64,000 nt of DNA, from positions 5,536,001 to 5,600,000 of the forward strand of contig CP163498.1 of NCBI GenBank assembly GCA_041071465.1, in the 5' to 3' direction. This document shows positions 38,689 to 48,139 of the stretch, in pieces (position 1 is the first letter of the stretch; every line of letters starts with the position of its first letter). The stretch is from Pseudomonas putida (GTDB lineage Bacteria; Pseudomonadota; Gammaproteobacteria; Pseudomonadales; Pseudomonadaceae). A program made the translations under genes and the position numbers. Below the pieces are notes generated by a model. The model was not told where the DNA came from. It was given only the letters and a program-made list of their open reading frames with translations, and did no database searches.

Positions 38689-39612
38689 ATGAATGTTCTC
38701 GTGACAGGGTCCAAGGGCTTCCTCGGACAAGAAGTCGTGCGTCAGCTTCTAAGGCAAGGTCACCGCGTGACTGGCTATGATCGCAGCCTGACCTGTGCAA
38801 TCGAAGCTGCTGACTACCAATATCGCCAGGGCGATCTGATCGACCTGGCCAGTCTGCTGGAAACCTTCCAGACCCAGAAGTTTGATGCTGTCATCCATAC
38901 GGCAGCAATCTCCCACCCTGTTGATTCGCGGCGCATTCCTCTTCAGACCGTTTTGACCAACGCGCTGGGCACTACTCACGTGCTGGAAGCCGCACGCCTG
39001 AGCGGAACACCGCGAGTCGTGAACCTCAGTTCCGAATGTGCCTACGGCAATAACCAAGCACTCGGCGTGATCGACGAGTCGGTGCCGCTACAACCAACCA
39101 CCCCCTACGGCTGCACCAAGGTATTCACCGAAAAGCTTGGCCAGGTCTACACCGACCTCTACCAGGTCAGTGTTGTTTCACTGCGCCCGGGCTGGATCTA
39201 CGGGCCAGGCCAATTCATGCAGTGCTATCTCAAGGACTTGCTACGTGCAGCCATCGATGGAAAGCCACTCGCTGAAACCGCTGGCGGTGATTACCGCCTG
39301 CAATACGTGCACGTTACGGACGTAGCAGCGGCCTGCCTACTGGCGGCGACCGTTGAAGATGGTCGATTGACTCAGCGCGTGTTCAACGTCACCGCCGGCG
39401 AGCAGGAGAGCTATTCCTCAGTTGCCGAGCGCGTGCGCGCTCTATATCCGGCAGCGGACATTGCCATCGGCCCCGGCACGATTGACGTCCTCGATGAGAA
39501 CGCCCGGTTCGACATCACCGCAGCACGTGAACAGCTCGCTTACCACCCTGAGTTTCTGTTAAGCGACGGCTTGGTGACCTACGCACGCTGGCTCGAAAAC
39601 CACCCCTACTGA
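38689..39612 (+). CDS. NAD-dependent epimerase/dehydratase (extended SDR)
   Basis: A 307 aa extended SDR. The Rossmann motif is MNVLVTGSKGFLGQEV, and the active-site Y-x3-K is in TTPYGCTKVFTEK, with NLSSECAYGN upstream. GAGG precedes the ATG. Members usually act on nucleotide sugars or 2-keto/hydroxy acids. It lies 10 bases after the PgdA-like gene and 14 before an SDR, so it should act in the same pathway; substrate not known. Confidence 0.86.
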   Translation: MNVLVTGSKGFLGQEVVRQLLRQGHRVTGYDRSLTCAIEAADYQYRQGDLIDLASLLETFQTQKFDAVIHTAAISHPVDSRRIPLQTVLTNALGTTHVLEAARLSGTPRVVNLSSECAYGNNQALGVIDESVPLQPTTPYGCTKVFTEKLGQVYTDLYQVSVVSLRPGWIYGPGQFMQCYLKDLLRAAIDGKPLAETAGGDYRLQYVHVTDVAAACLLAATVEDGRLTQRVFNVTAGEQESYSSVAERVRALYPAADIAIGPGTIDVLDENARFDITAAREQLAYHPEFLLSDGLVTYARWLENHPY

Positions 39613-39626
39613 TCGGGAACCGCTTC

Positions 39627-40352
39627 ATGAAAACCTACCTTGTGACAGGCGCCGCCAATGGTATCGGCCGCGCTATCGCCCTCGCCTTGGCTGAAACTGG
39701 CGACACGGCAGTGCTGAATGATCTGAGCTTCAGCCATGAGCTTGAATCGCTGGTCCAGGAACTGGAATCCAAAGGTGTCACAACTCGTATTGCGTTGGGT
39801 GACGTCTCGTCGCCGACGACGGTGAAACACGCCTTCAGCGGATTGGAACGACTGGATGTGCTGGTAAACAATGCTGGCATCCTGAGCGAAGCGCCGATCA
39901 CCCAGATGGCGTTCGAGCAATGGGACCTGATGATACGCGTGCATCTGTACGGCACCTTCCTGTTCGCGCAGGAAGCCGCTCGACTCATGACCCGACAAGG
40001 CAGTGGCGCCATCATCAATATTGCCTCTGACCTTGGCCAGCTGGGCTGCGCCAATCTGTGTCACTACTGCGCAGCAAAAGGTGGGATTATCGCTTTCACC
40101 AAATCGCTAGCCAGAGAACTCGCGCCCCATGCCGTGAGAGTGAACGCGGTGGCACCTGGTGGCACACTTACACCAATGGTCGAGCGACTTGGGCCGGCCT
40201 ACGTGAAAGAAGAAGCGGCACGATATCCACTCCAGCGCCTCGGGACCGCAGACGAGATCGCTCATACAGTGGTGTTCCTTTCCTCCGAGAAAGCCAGCTT
40301 CACCACAGGCCAGGTACTGGGCGTGAACGGCGGCGGCGTGATGAACGGGTAA
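39627..40352 (+). CDS. Classical SDR family oxidoreductase
   Basis: A 241 aa short-chain dehydrogenase. Cofactor motif TGAANGIGRAIA, NNAG in LDVLVNNAGI, catalytic Ser 13 residues before the Tyr in HYCAAKGG, and the C-terminal GQVLGVNGGGVMNG. Last gene of the operon that starts at 35453, followed by a strong hairpin terminator. Likely oxidises a hydroxyl group on an intermediate produced by the preceding genes. Confidence 0.88.
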   Translation: MKTYLVTGAANGIGRAIALALAETGDTAVLNDLSFSHELESLVQELESKGVTTRIALGDVSSPTTVKHAFSGLERLDVLVNNAGILSEAPITQMAFEQWDLMIRVHLYGTFLFAQEAARLMTRQGSGAIINIASDLGQLGCANLCHYCAAKGGIIAFTKSLARELAPHAVRVNAVAPGGTLTPMVERLGPAYVKEEAARYPLQRLGTADEIAHTVVFLSSEKASFTTGQVLGVNGGGVMNG

Positions 40353-40364
40353 GGTCTGCTCATC

Positions 40365-40390
40365 AGCCCTGCTATCTCGGTAGCAGGGCT
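40365..40390 (+). terminator. Terminator of the ureohydrolase-SDR operon
   Basis: Stem AGCCCTGCTA / TAGCAGGGCT with a six-base loop, followed by TCAAAAAG. It lies 12 bases after the SDR stop codon. The T-tail is poor. Confidence 0.65.
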
Positions 40391-40419
40391 TCAAAAAGCC
40401 CACACGACTAGAGGTGGTC

Positions 40420-41355
40420 ATGCTTGGAAATCTAAATGACGTGGATCTGCGGATGCTCCGCACGTTCTGCACGATTGTTGAAGCTGGGGGGTTCACTGCA
40501 GCCCAGACCCGTTTGAACATGAGTCTGCCGCGGCTGAGTGTCGTGATCCGCGACCTCGAGATTCGTGTGGGTTACTCGTTGTGCAAACGGGGAAAGTCCG
40601 GCTTTCAGCTCACAGAAGAAGGTTTGGCCACCTACAGCGCTGCCCAGGAACTCTTTGCCGATATTGAACGCTTTCGACAAAGAACAGTGGAGGTGAACGG
40701 CCGTAGCCAGGAACACCTTCAGCTGGGTACCGTAGACAGCTTGGCAACAATGCCGGAGAGCCCTCTTCCGAATGCAATTGCCCGTTTTCGCAAAAACCAC
40801 CCAAGGATTCGCCTGCAGCTGCATGTGATGCGTCCCGATGAATTGGAGCAAGCAGTGCTGGAAGAACGCCTGCATTTGGCGATGGGGGCCTTTCACCATC
40901 GGCTCTCAGGCCTGGACTACAGACCGCTGTTCAACGAGGAGCAGAACCTCTACTGCAGCAGTGATCATCCGTTCTTTGAACGAGCAGATGAAACACTCTC
41001 CATCGAAGAGATCAGTGCTTCCGACTATGTGGATCGCGGCTACGTCGCAGAAAACCGCCGGCCTTACGAACTGCGCTTCAACAACATGATCAGTGCCTTC
41101 TCGATGGAGGCCATCGCACTGCTGGTTTTCTCGGGGACGTACATCGGCTACCTCCCATCCCATTATGCGAAAACCTGGGTCGAACAAGGGCGTCTGCGAG
41201 CGATTCTTCCGGATCGGCTCGCCTACACTTCAGCGTTTCACTGCATCACTCGGCAAGGCATGGACTTGCAGACAGGCTTGGCCAGCTTCCTCAACATACT
41301 CACAAGCGTCAATCAGCTATCTGCGAGTGAACCTCCGATGCCGGCAAGCACCTGA
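40420..41355 (+). CDS. LysR family transcriptional regulator
   Basis: LysR regulator of 311 aa from MLGNLNDVDLRML, with GAGG upstream; a GTG at 40414 is the alternative. HTH at residues about 18-60 (GGFTAAQTRLNMSLPRLSVVI). The recognition helix departs from the common QPALS form (LPRLS). It lies after the SDR operon terminator and probably controls that operon. Convergent with the aldolase gene. Confidence 0.87.
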   Translation: MLGNLNDVDLRMLRTFCTIVEAGGFTAAQTRLNMSLPRLSVVIRDLEIRVGYSLCKRGKSGFQLTEEGLATYSAAQELFADIERFRQRTVEVNGRSQEHLQLGTVDSLATMPESPLPNAIARFRKNHPRIRLQLHVMRPDELEQAVLEERLHLAMGAFHHRLSGLDYRPLFNEEQNLYCSSDHPFFERADETLSIEEISASDYVDRGYVAENRRPYELRFNNMISAFSMEAIALLVFSGTYIGYLPSHYAKTWVEQGRLRAILPDRLAYTSAFHCITRQGMDLQTGLASFLNILTSVNQLSASEPPMPAST

Positions 41356-41414
41356 CTGATCAGTGGAGGGTGCGACGAACGCTGCCCCCATTGATCCCGC
41401 GGGATATTCCCGAT

Positions 41415-42170
41415 TCAGTTGCGGTAGTCGGGAGCGACTCGGTCTAGCATGCGCAGCAAGGCCTTCCAGGCCAGGGTAGCCGCATCGGGATCTGACAACT
41501 CACCCTCTTTCAGCTCGCGCTGCGGCTCATTGAATTGTCGCTCTGTATGGGCGCAAATTTCATGGCTAGGCAACAGCAACTGACCAGCCTGCTGGGCCGC
41601 GAGCTGTATCTCACAGGCTTTTTCCAGGTAGTACATCCTGATGAACGCTTCCCCCACGGTGCGTCCTCCCGTCAGTAGGCCGTGGTTACGCAAGATCATC
41701 ACGTTCTTGTCTTCCAGATCCGCGACCAGACGTTGTTGCTCATCGAGATCCAAGGCAACTCCTTCATAGTGGTGATAGGCGACCTCGCCGTAGAACTCCA
41801 TGGACATCTGATTCACGGGCAGTAAACCGCACTCCAGCGCAGCAACCGCACAGCCGGCGCGAGTGTGGGTATGCAGTACGCATTGAAGATCATGGCGCGC
41901 ACGGTGGATAGCACTGTGGATGACAAAACCGGCTGGGTTGACTGCGTAAGGCGTATCGCCAACGGGCGCCCCATCCAGGTCGATCTTGACCAAATTGGAG
42001 GCCGTGATTTCATCGAACATCAGTCCGTAGGGATTGATCAGGAAATGATGCTCTGGACCAGGTATACGCACCGAGATGTGGGTAAAGATCAAATCAGTCA
42101 TGCGGAAATGCGCGATTAGTCGGAAGCAGGCGGCTAGCTCTTCGCGCAGCACGTGTTCGGTTGGGGTCAT
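41415..42170 (-). CDS. Class II aldolase/adducin family protein
   Basis: A 251 aa AraD/FucA-fold protein. The metal site is visible: VLHTHTRAG (His-x-His), the glutamate in MSMEFYGEV, and RNHGLLTGG (third His). Members cleave or decarboxylate sugar-acid derivatives, often after a dehydrogenase step. It is read divergently from the LysR gene at 42413. A second member of the family lies at 62932, in the quaternary-amine cluster, with the same length and motifs but low similarity. Confidence 0.86.
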   Translation of the reverse strand: MTPTEHVLREELAACFRLIAHFRMTDLIFTHISVRIPGPEHHFLINPYGLMFDEITASNLVKIDLDGAPVGDTPYAVNPAGFVIHSAIHRARHDLQCVLHTHTRAGCAVAALECGLLPVNQMSMEFYGEVAYHHYEGVALDLDEQQRLVADLEDKNVMILRNHGLLTGGRTVGEAFIRMYYLEKACEIQLAAQQAGQLLLPSHEICAHTERQFNEPQRELKEGELSDPDAATLAWKALLRMLDRVAPDYRN

Positions 42171-42331
42171 GCATTTCGCTCCAATACTGATGTGAGGCTC
42201 TGGCTTGGTCGCTCTGTGTCCTCTCCAGCCATCAGCGACGTTAGTGGTCTACGCCGTCTGAAAAGCGAGTCACCTCTTCTCGAGGTAGTCGAGTGGGCAC
42301 TGATCCTTAGGTTCAGTATGGGTGAATGAAA

Positions 42332-42361
42332 ACTAGCAACAATCGAATTAATTTCGCTAGT
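42332..42361. promoter_or_regulatory. Dyad in the aldolase/LysR divergent promoter
   Basis: ACTAGC at 42332-42337 pairs with GCTAGT at 42356-42361 around an AT-rich core (CGAATTAATTTCG). Its position in a divergent LysR/target spacer fits an operator; not tested. Confidence 0.4.
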
Positions 42362-42412
42362 GATGTAGTGTTAGTTTCACCAATTGCTCATTTTCTCCAC
42401 GTGCGGGGCTTT

Positions 42413-43297
42413 ATGCACTTCCCATCAATGACGGCGCTTCGTGCACTGGATGCGGTGGCACGACTCGGAAGCATCTCAAGTGCAGCTGACGAGCTCAGCC
42501 TCACGCGAAGTGCGGTCAGCCACCGCATCAGCACGCTTGAGGAACAGCTGGGGTTCGCGCTGACTGAACGAGTTGGCCGAGGCATCCGGCTAACGTTTCG
42601 AGGGGAGCAGTTCGCCCGGGAGGTGCAGCAGATCCTTGAGCGCGTTCAACTAGCCGCAGCAGGACAGCATGGGCAACAGATCGCGGGGCGCCTGTGCGTC
42701 AGTTGCAACACCGGTTTTGCCAGCGCCTGGCTGTGCCAGCACATCAATGAGTTCATGACGCTCTATCCTCAGGTTCAATTCCACCTGATCTCCCCACGAA
42801 CCCCGGCCGATACCAGTTCGAGCGAAGCGGATATCTTCATTTCCTACGGCACGGGTGATTGGCCGAATCTGCAGGTAACGCCGCTGGTGGACCTGCATTA
42901 TTTTCCGGTGTTGAGCCCTCAACTGCTCTATGCCAACGGCGGTCTCAGGCATACCGATGAGTTACTGAACTACACGCTGCTGCACATGAACGACTACACG
43001 GATTGGCGGGTATGGCTGGGGGCAGCAGGCCGCAACCAAGTTGATTCCTCCTCCGGAATTTTGTTCTCCGACGCCCCCTGTGCTCTGGCCGCCTGCTTAG
43101 CAAGCCAAGGCGTCGCGATGGGCGATAACTTGCTTAGCAGCGATGCACTGAGGCGTGGTCTCTTGGTGAGCCCGTTCGAGATCAGCACGCGCTCAAACCG
43201 GGCGTACTTTCTGGTCTGCCATCCAGCTAAGGCAGACCGCCCTATCATCAAGGCGTTCAGCGATTGGCTGGTTGAAACACTCGCTCAGACAACCTGA
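42413..43297 (+). CDS. GcvA-like LysR family transcriptional regulator
   Basis: LysR regulator of the GcvA subgroup, 294 aa from MHFPSMTALRALDAVARLGS; the frame is open 29 codons further but the family start matches here. HTH: GSISSAADELSLTRSAVSHRI. Divergent from the class II aldolase gene, with an ACTAGC/GCTAGT dyad between, so it probably regulates that gene. Confidence 0.85.
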   Translation: MHFPSMTALRALDAVARLGSISSAADELSLTRSAVSHRISTLEEQLGFALTERVGRGIRLTFRGEQFAREVQQILERVQLAAAGQHGQQIAGRLCVSCNTGFASAWLCQHINEFMTLYPQVQFHLISPRTPADTSSSEADIFISYGTGDWPNLQVTPLVDLHYFPVLSPQLLYANGGLRHTDELLNYTLLHMNDYTDWRVWLGAAGRNQVDSSSGILFSDAPCALAACLASQGVAMGDNLLSSDALRRGLLVSPFEISTRSNRAYFLVCHPAKADRPIIKAFSDWLVETLAQTT

Positions 43298-43508
43298 CTC
43301 CGGTCCTTGAGCCGAACCAGCTCGAAGCTGGCCTATCTGCGCCAGTTGCATTAGCAATTTCAGATCCCCACGAGATCTCTATTCGGACGAAAAGCCGAGC
43401 CACAGACGCCGCTGCGCTCAAGGTGCTAGCCTGGCGCTGTACCTGTTGTCGCTGGTAATCGCCTTGGACGCCCTCCTGGTACTGCGCTGGTCAACCCGCG
43501 CTGAGGTT

Positions 43509-45215
43509 TCAGCGAAGATTGTCCGGGGCAATGTTGTACAACCGAAGCGCGTGCGCCATGACCTTGCTGAAGACTGGCGCAGAAACCAGACCACCGAAAA
43601 AGCCGTGCTTCGTAGGGTTGTCGATCATGACAACCACAACAAACTTCGGCTCGTCAGCAGGCGCGAACCCGGCGAACATCGCCCGGTACGAATTGCTCTG
43701 GTAGCCCTTACTGGTAGCGCTGGGCTTTCTGGCCGTGCCACTCTTGCCCCCGACGTGATAGCCCTGCACCTTGGCACGGTAAATACCTCTAGGTGCTTCG
43801 ACGACCTGTACCAACATGTGCTTGAGTGCATCGGCCACTTCCGCAGGCATCACTTGGGTAGCCACCGGCGGTTTCAACACCCGCAACAGCGACACCGGCA
43901 CCTGCCTGCCGCTGTTAACCAAAGTCGCATAGGCCTTGGCCAGCTGAACGGCCGTGACAGAAACGCCGTAGCCGTAAGACAGCGCCGCCGTTTCGGTGGG
44001 CCGCCACTGGCGACGGCTGGGCAGCACCCCTGAACGTTCTCCTGGAAATCCCAACCCGGTCGCCTCCCCCAGGCCGACCCGCTGCAGCAGATCGTGAATC
44101 GTCTCGCCGCCGACATCGAACGCCACCTGGCTGATCGCAACGTTACTGGAGCGTACCAGGATCCCGGTCATGTCAAGCCGCTCACCCGCGGTGCGAGAGG
44201 CATCGCGAATGGTGAACTTGCCAACCTTCAAGCTGCCCGATTTCACCAACACGGTGTCGGAAGCTTTCCAGCGCCCGGTTTGCAGCGCCGCTGCAACTGA
44301 AAAGGGCTTGATCGTCGAAGCAGGCTCGAACACATCTACCAGCGCCCGATTTCTCATTGCTGCGGGGCTGGCATGGGCGCGGTTATTCGGGTTGTAGGTC
44401 GGATAGTTGGCCAGTGCCAGCAACTCCCCAGTCTCAACATCGAGAATGACGACGCTGCCGGCGTCGGCGCCATTGTCGACCACGGCCTTTTCCAGCTCGT
44501 GGCTGGCGAAGTACTGCAGCCGCATATCCAGGGACAACGCCAGACCCTGCCCGGGCCTTACCGGCGAGGTTACGCCCAGGTCTTGGATCACCTGCCCTCT
44601 GCGGTCCTTGATAACCTGCTGCTTGCCGCTGACACCACGCAGGGACTGATCGTATGCGAGCTCCAGGCCTTCACTGCCCTTGTTGTCGATATCGGTAAAA
44701 CCTACTACATGCGCGGCGATGGCGCCGGCAGGATAAAAGCGTCGCGACTCTTCGAGGCTATAGATGCCCTTGATGTGCTGTTGCTGAACCACCTGCAAAA
44801 CCTGTCCGGCCTGCTCGGGGGAAAGGCGCCTACGCAGGTAGAAAAACGCCTTGCGCAGGTTATGGGACAAGCGTGTTTCCAATTCGGCTGGTGGCATTTC
44901 CAACGCCTGGGCGAGCACCGGCCATTTAGGCTTTTCGGTGGCCAGTTCACGCATGTCAGCCCATAGGCTCACCATCGGGGTGCTGACCGCCAAGGGTTGT
45001 CCGGCCCGGTCTGTAATCACCCCGCGCGGCGCAGGTTCAGACCAGTACCGTAGGCTTCGCGCATCGCCCTGTTGGCGAAGGAAGGCTTTATCGACGACCT
45101 GCAATTCGATAATTCGCCAGCACAGGACCAACGCCAGGATCAGCACAAGGCAAACGACGAACCTGAACCGCCACGGATAACCCGGCGGAGCTGCGTCAGC
45201 AGAAGACATGGCCAT
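43509..45215 (-). CDS. Class B penicillin-binding protein, accessory FtsI/PBP3-like transpeptidase
   Basis: Peptidoglycan DD-transpeptidase of about 568 aa with one N-terminal membrane helix (RFVVCLVLILALVLCWRII), a PBP dimer domain and the transpeptidase domain. Active-site motifs are intact: STIK (EPASTIKPF), SSN (VRSSNVA) and KSG (GGKSGTAR). It resembles FtsI of septal synthesis but lies outside any division gene cluster, so it is an extra copy like PBP3x of P. aeruginosa. Start ATG at 45215 is chosen; the frame is open to 45227. It follows a small peptidoglycan-binding protein gene by about 20 bases, probably co-transcribed. Confidence 0.9.
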   Translation of the reverse strand: MAMSSADAAPPGYPWRFRFVVCLVLILALVLCWRIIELQVVDKAFLRQQGDARSLRYWSEPAPRGVITDRAGQPLAVSTPMVSLWADMRELATEKPKWPVLAQALEMPPAELETRLSHNLRKAFFYLRRRLSPEQAGQVLQVVQQQHIKGIYSLEESRRFYPAGAIAAHVVGFTDIDNKGSEGLELAYDQSLRGVSGKQQVIKDRRGQVIQDLGVTSPVRPGQGLALSLDMRLQYFASHELEKAVVDNGADAGSVVILDVETGELLALANYPTYNPNNRAHASPAAMRNRALVDVFEPASTIKPFSVAAALQTGRWKASDTVLVKSGSLKVGKFTIRDASRTAGERLDMTGILVRSSNVAISQVAFDVGGETIHDLLQRVGLGEATGLGFPGERSGVLPSRRQWRPTETAALSYGYGVSVTAVQLAKAYATLVNSGRQVPVSLLRVLKPPVATQVMPAEVADALKHMLVQVVEAPRGIYRAKVQGYHVGGKSGTARKPSATSKGYQSNSYRAMFAGFAPADEPKFVVVVMIDNPTKHGFFGGLVSAPVFSKVMAHALRLYNIAPDNLR

Positions 45216-45234
45216 ACTCACTTGCAACGGTTAA

Positions 45235-45564
45235 TCAGTGCGGCAACCAGGCAGGCGGATCAATATCGAGCCCTTTCAGTACTTGCGCATTAATACTGCC
45301 GGTCACTGGCAATGCCTGTTCCATTTGCAATAGGTAGATGGCCTCTTGGGTTTCGCTGCCAAACAGCCCATCGATCTCACCGTGATAATAATTGCGCCCG
45401 AACAGAGCGACTTGTAGCTCGGCAATCAACTGTTTGCCGAGCGGTGTGAAAATGCTGCCTTGCGGTATATCTTGCGGCTGTGCAGACGCAGGCTCCAACG
45501 TACTGACAAACATCACAAGGCCCACTGCTGCCACAACTTTCCTGCCCTTCATGAGTGTGAACAT
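45235..45564 (-). CDS. Small secreted peptidoglycan-binding-domain protein
   Basis: A 109 aa protein with a signal peptide (MKGRKVVAAVGLVMF... ending PASA-Q) followed by a PG_binding_1 domain (LIAELQVALFGRNYYHGEIDGLFGSETQEAIYLLQ). AAAAGG precedes the GTG-ATG start. It is the first gene of the minus-strand unit with the FtsI-like PBP and probably localises at the cell wall. The promoter spacer shared with the LysR gene at 45665 carries a TATCA/TGATA dyad. Confidence 0.85.
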   Translation of the reverse strand: MFTLMKGRKVVAAVGLVMFVSTLEPASAQPQDIPQGSIFTPLGKQLIAELQVALFGRNYYHGEIDGLFGSETQEAIYLLQMEQALPVTGSINAQVLKGLDIDPPAWLPH

Positions 45565-45648
45565 CACCTTTTCAGAGAGTGAGCGATTAAAAAGCTGTTA
45601 GCTATTTGTCGGGCATTGTCCGCACCCCTATACTATAAATCAATTAAC

Positions 45649-45665
45649 TATCAAGATATCTGATA
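45649..45665. promoter_or_regulatory. TATCA/TGATA dyad at the LysR / PG-binding-protein divergent promoter
   Basis: TATCA-AGATATC-TGATA, reaching the LysR start codon; another TGATATC lies just inside the gene. The same TGATAT/ATATCA words recur at 50607-50629 and 50687-50700, so a shared regulator is likely. Autoregulation is the simplest reading. Confidence 0.5.
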
Positions 45666-46576
45666 TGAACACAACTGATATCGACGCTGTCGACCTGAAT
45701 TTGCTCAGGGTATTTGTCGCCCTGATCGAGGAAGGCGGCGCCAGTCGCGCGGCCATTCGCCTGGGCGTTACTCAACCTGCGGTCAGTGCAGCACTTGCCC
45801 GTTTGCGGGAAATATATGCCGACCCGTTGTTCGAGCGTACCGGCCGAGGCCTGCGCCCGACCATGCGTGCAAATGAACTGGCGCCGTTGATTGGCGAAGC
45901 GCTCAATTGCTGCCGGCAAGCGCTCGCGCTTTCCGTAGGCGGCAAAGACATCAAGGGCAGGACGATCACCATCGGCTTGTCCGATGACAGTGAAATCGCC
46001 CTGGGCCAAAGCCTGGTTTCGCAGATCGACGAGCACCTGCACGGTTTGCGCATCATTTTTCGGCAAACCCACAGTGGCTTGGTCCAGGACATGTTGATGC
46101 GCCATCAGATAGATATCGCCGTTTCTGCCGGTGGGCTATCTTCGCCGTTGATTGCGCGGCAACGCCTGGGACGGGGCAATTACCTGTGCATTGCCGATGC
46201 GAATAACGACATACCGACGACCGCTGAAGACTACGCCCAACGGCCCCACCTGCTGGTGTCGTCGGGCGGCTTCGTCGGCATCGTCGACGAAGGTTTGAAT
46301 GCTGCCGGATACAAGCGCAGCATTCGCGCCTCGACCTCGCATTTCGCCGCAGTGCCGTTTCTGCTGGTAGGTTCGAAACTGATCACCACGGTGCCTACCC
46401 ACGCGGCGCAGGCCATGGAACGCGTCAGCACGCTGCAAACCTTCCCCTGCCCTGTGCCCCTGCCCTCCTACGACCTGGAGATCGGCACACGGGTAGGCAG
46501 CAAGCACGACAACACGCTGCAAACGGTCAAGGCACTGATCATCGAGCTGGTAGAGAATTCCTTCTGCCTGTCCTGA
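45665..46576 (+). CDS. LysR family transcriptional regulator
   Basis: LysR regulator of 303 aa. HTH: GASRAAIRLGVTQPAVSAALARLREIY, then DPLFERTGRGLRPT, the NodD/MexT-like subgroup form. It is divergent from the PG-binding-protein/FtsI-like pair and convergent, overlapping by 38 bases, with the racemase gene. TGATAT dyads at its own promoter and at the nitrilase and PBP2-like promoters suggest that it controls the whole 43.5-55.1 kb block. Confidence 0.88.
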   Translation: MNTTDIDAVDLNLLRVFVALIEEGGASRAAIRLGVTQPAVSAALARLREIYADPLFERTGRGLRPTMRANELAPLIGEALNCCRQALALSVGGKDIKGRTITIGLSDDSEIALGQSLVSQIDEHLHGLRIIFRQTHSGLVQDMLMRHQIDIAVSAGGLSSPLIARQRLGRGNYLCIADANNDIPTTAEDYAQRPHLLVSSGGFVGIVDEGLNAAGYKRSIRASTSHFAAVPFLLVGSKLITTVPTHAAQAMERVSTLQTFPCPVPLPSYDLEIGTRVGSKHDNTLQTVKALIIELVENSFCLS

Positions 46577-48068
46577 CGCTTGTGTCTGCATCGCCTCGGC
46601 TTGCGCGTGCATCGAGCGCCAGCTGAACGCACTTGAGGGCAAGCACTGTAGTCGGGTCAACCATCGCTACCCGGTGCCTGCCCAGCGGGAACGCATCCGC
46701 ATGCGCAAGCACCAGGGGCAGCTCCGTGCAGCCCAGTATCAATACCCCGGCACCCAGCTCGCACAGGTGCTCCGCCACTACCAGCAACTGCTCCTTGCAG
46801 ATGCCATCGGTAAAACCTGCCTTGATACCGCGAGGCCCATAAATGGCCTCCATCACCAGCGCTTGGTATTCATGGCCAGGCGTGATGATGTTCAAACCAG
46901 CGGACCTGGCAGCCTCATGGTAGACACGGCTTTGCACCGTACCCGAGGTGGCGAGCAACCCCAATGGCGTGCTTGCCCCATGCTGCAAGACGATGGACGC
47001 GATCGTCTCGTGGAGCATGTTGATGATCGGGACATCCAGATGCTGCTGAATACGCGCAATAAAAGCATGCGCGGTGTTGCACGGGATAGCGATGGCATCG
47101 GCACCGGCGTCAGCCAGCCGCTGGCAGGTGGCATAGAGCGCAATGGTCGGGTCCGTTTCAGCCCGGAGCAGGTTGGCGGTGCGGTCCGGGATCTGTGGGT
47201 TGTGCTCGACCACCATCTTGATATGGTCCTGGTCCTTGCCTGCAGGCGTATTGGCCACGACCTTGTCCATGAAATCCACCGTGGCTGCGGGCCCGACACC
47301 CCCGACGACCCCCAGCTTGAACGGCGCTGCTGCGTGCGAGTGCTGCTCGCTGGCAGCGAAATCGGCATAGATTTCGTTGCTGTCGAGCATGGCAATACCA
47401 CTGCGTTGCAAAGCCACGCACACCAGCGCAAGTTCGGTCATGCCTGGCACGATGACCGCCGCACCTTGCGCCTGCAACGCGGCGGACAACCGCTGAACGG
47501 TTTCGAGTGACCCGCCTTCGAGCCCTCCCTCCTTGATCCCACCGGCACCGTACACCGCCTCCATGAGTGCCGCCTGCTCGGGGGCTGACGGGTAGATGAG
47601 GGTATGGCTGCCCAGATAGCGCTCGAACAACCCAGACTCACGCACCATATCCGACGTCAGTACCCCCAGGGCCGTCCCGGAGGCATAGCGGCCATCAATA
47701 TGCCGCTTCACAGCTTCCATCATGTCGAGGATGCGCAGGCTCAATTGCGCCTGAACTTCGTCCAGGAACGTGTGGCTGGCGAAACAAGGCAACATCACCC
47801 GCTCGATACCGCGCGCCTCGAATACCTTGCACATCTCATAGACGTAAAACTTGCGGGACGCGATGTTGACCCCTTTGTTGAGCGGCAACGCGGCATCGTC
47901 GAAGGCCTGCTGCTCCAGTAGTAGGTGGCAGTGAAACTGCTCCGCAAGCACCTGCCGTGATCTGGTCAACTTGAAGAACAAGTCCGCACATGCCAGCGCC
48001 CCAAGCCCGCCGATCACCCCGATCTTCTGCACCGTGACATCACCACCCGCTTGCATCTTTATTTTCAT
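46539..48068 (-). CDS. Tandem-domain aspartate/glutamate racemase family protein
   Basis: A two-domain protein of about 509 aa, each half an Asp/Glu racemase fold (IGVIGGLGALACAD and LGVVGGVGPAATVDF). The second half keeps both catalytic cysteines (IPCNTAHAF and LGCTELPL). The first half keeps C95 (LPCFASHTF) but has VPGMTELAL where GC-TEL is expected, so its second cysteine is lost. Only the C-terminal domain should racemise. Start: ATG at 48068 is chosen; a TTG at 48143 overlapping the MFS stop is possible. It is the third gene of a nitrilase-MFS-racemase operon and overlaps the LysR gene end to end by 38 bases. Confidence 0.85.
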   Translation of the reverse strand: MKIKMQAGGDVTVQKIGVIGGLGALACADLFFKLTRSRQVLAEQFHCHLLLEQQAFDDAALPLNKGVNIASRKFYVYEMCKVFEARGIERVMLPCFASHTFLDEVQAQLSLRILDMMEAVKRHIDGRYASGTALGVLTSDMVRESGLFERYLGSHTLIYPSAPEQAALMEAVYGAGGIKEGGLEGGSLETVQRLSAALQAQGAAVIVPGMTELALVCVALQRSGIAMLDSNEIYADFAASEQHSHAAAPFKLGVVGGVGPAATVDFMDKVVANTPAGKDQDHIKMVVEHNPQIPDRTANLLRAETDPTIALYATCQRLADAGADAIAIPCNTAHAFIARIQQHLDVPIINMLHETIASIVLQHGASTPLGLLATSGTVQSRVYHEAARSAGLNIITPGHEYQALVMEAIYGPRGIKAGFTDGICKEQLLVVAEHLCELGAGVLILGCTELPLVLAHADAFPLGRHRVAMVDPTTVLALKCVQLALDARASRGDADTSVRTGRRNSLPAR

Positions 48069-48139
48069 GACCTTGGCCTGTTGGATATTAACCACGGACA
48101 AGCCACTCACGGCGCGAACCCTGAGTGGCTTAGCCTGAT

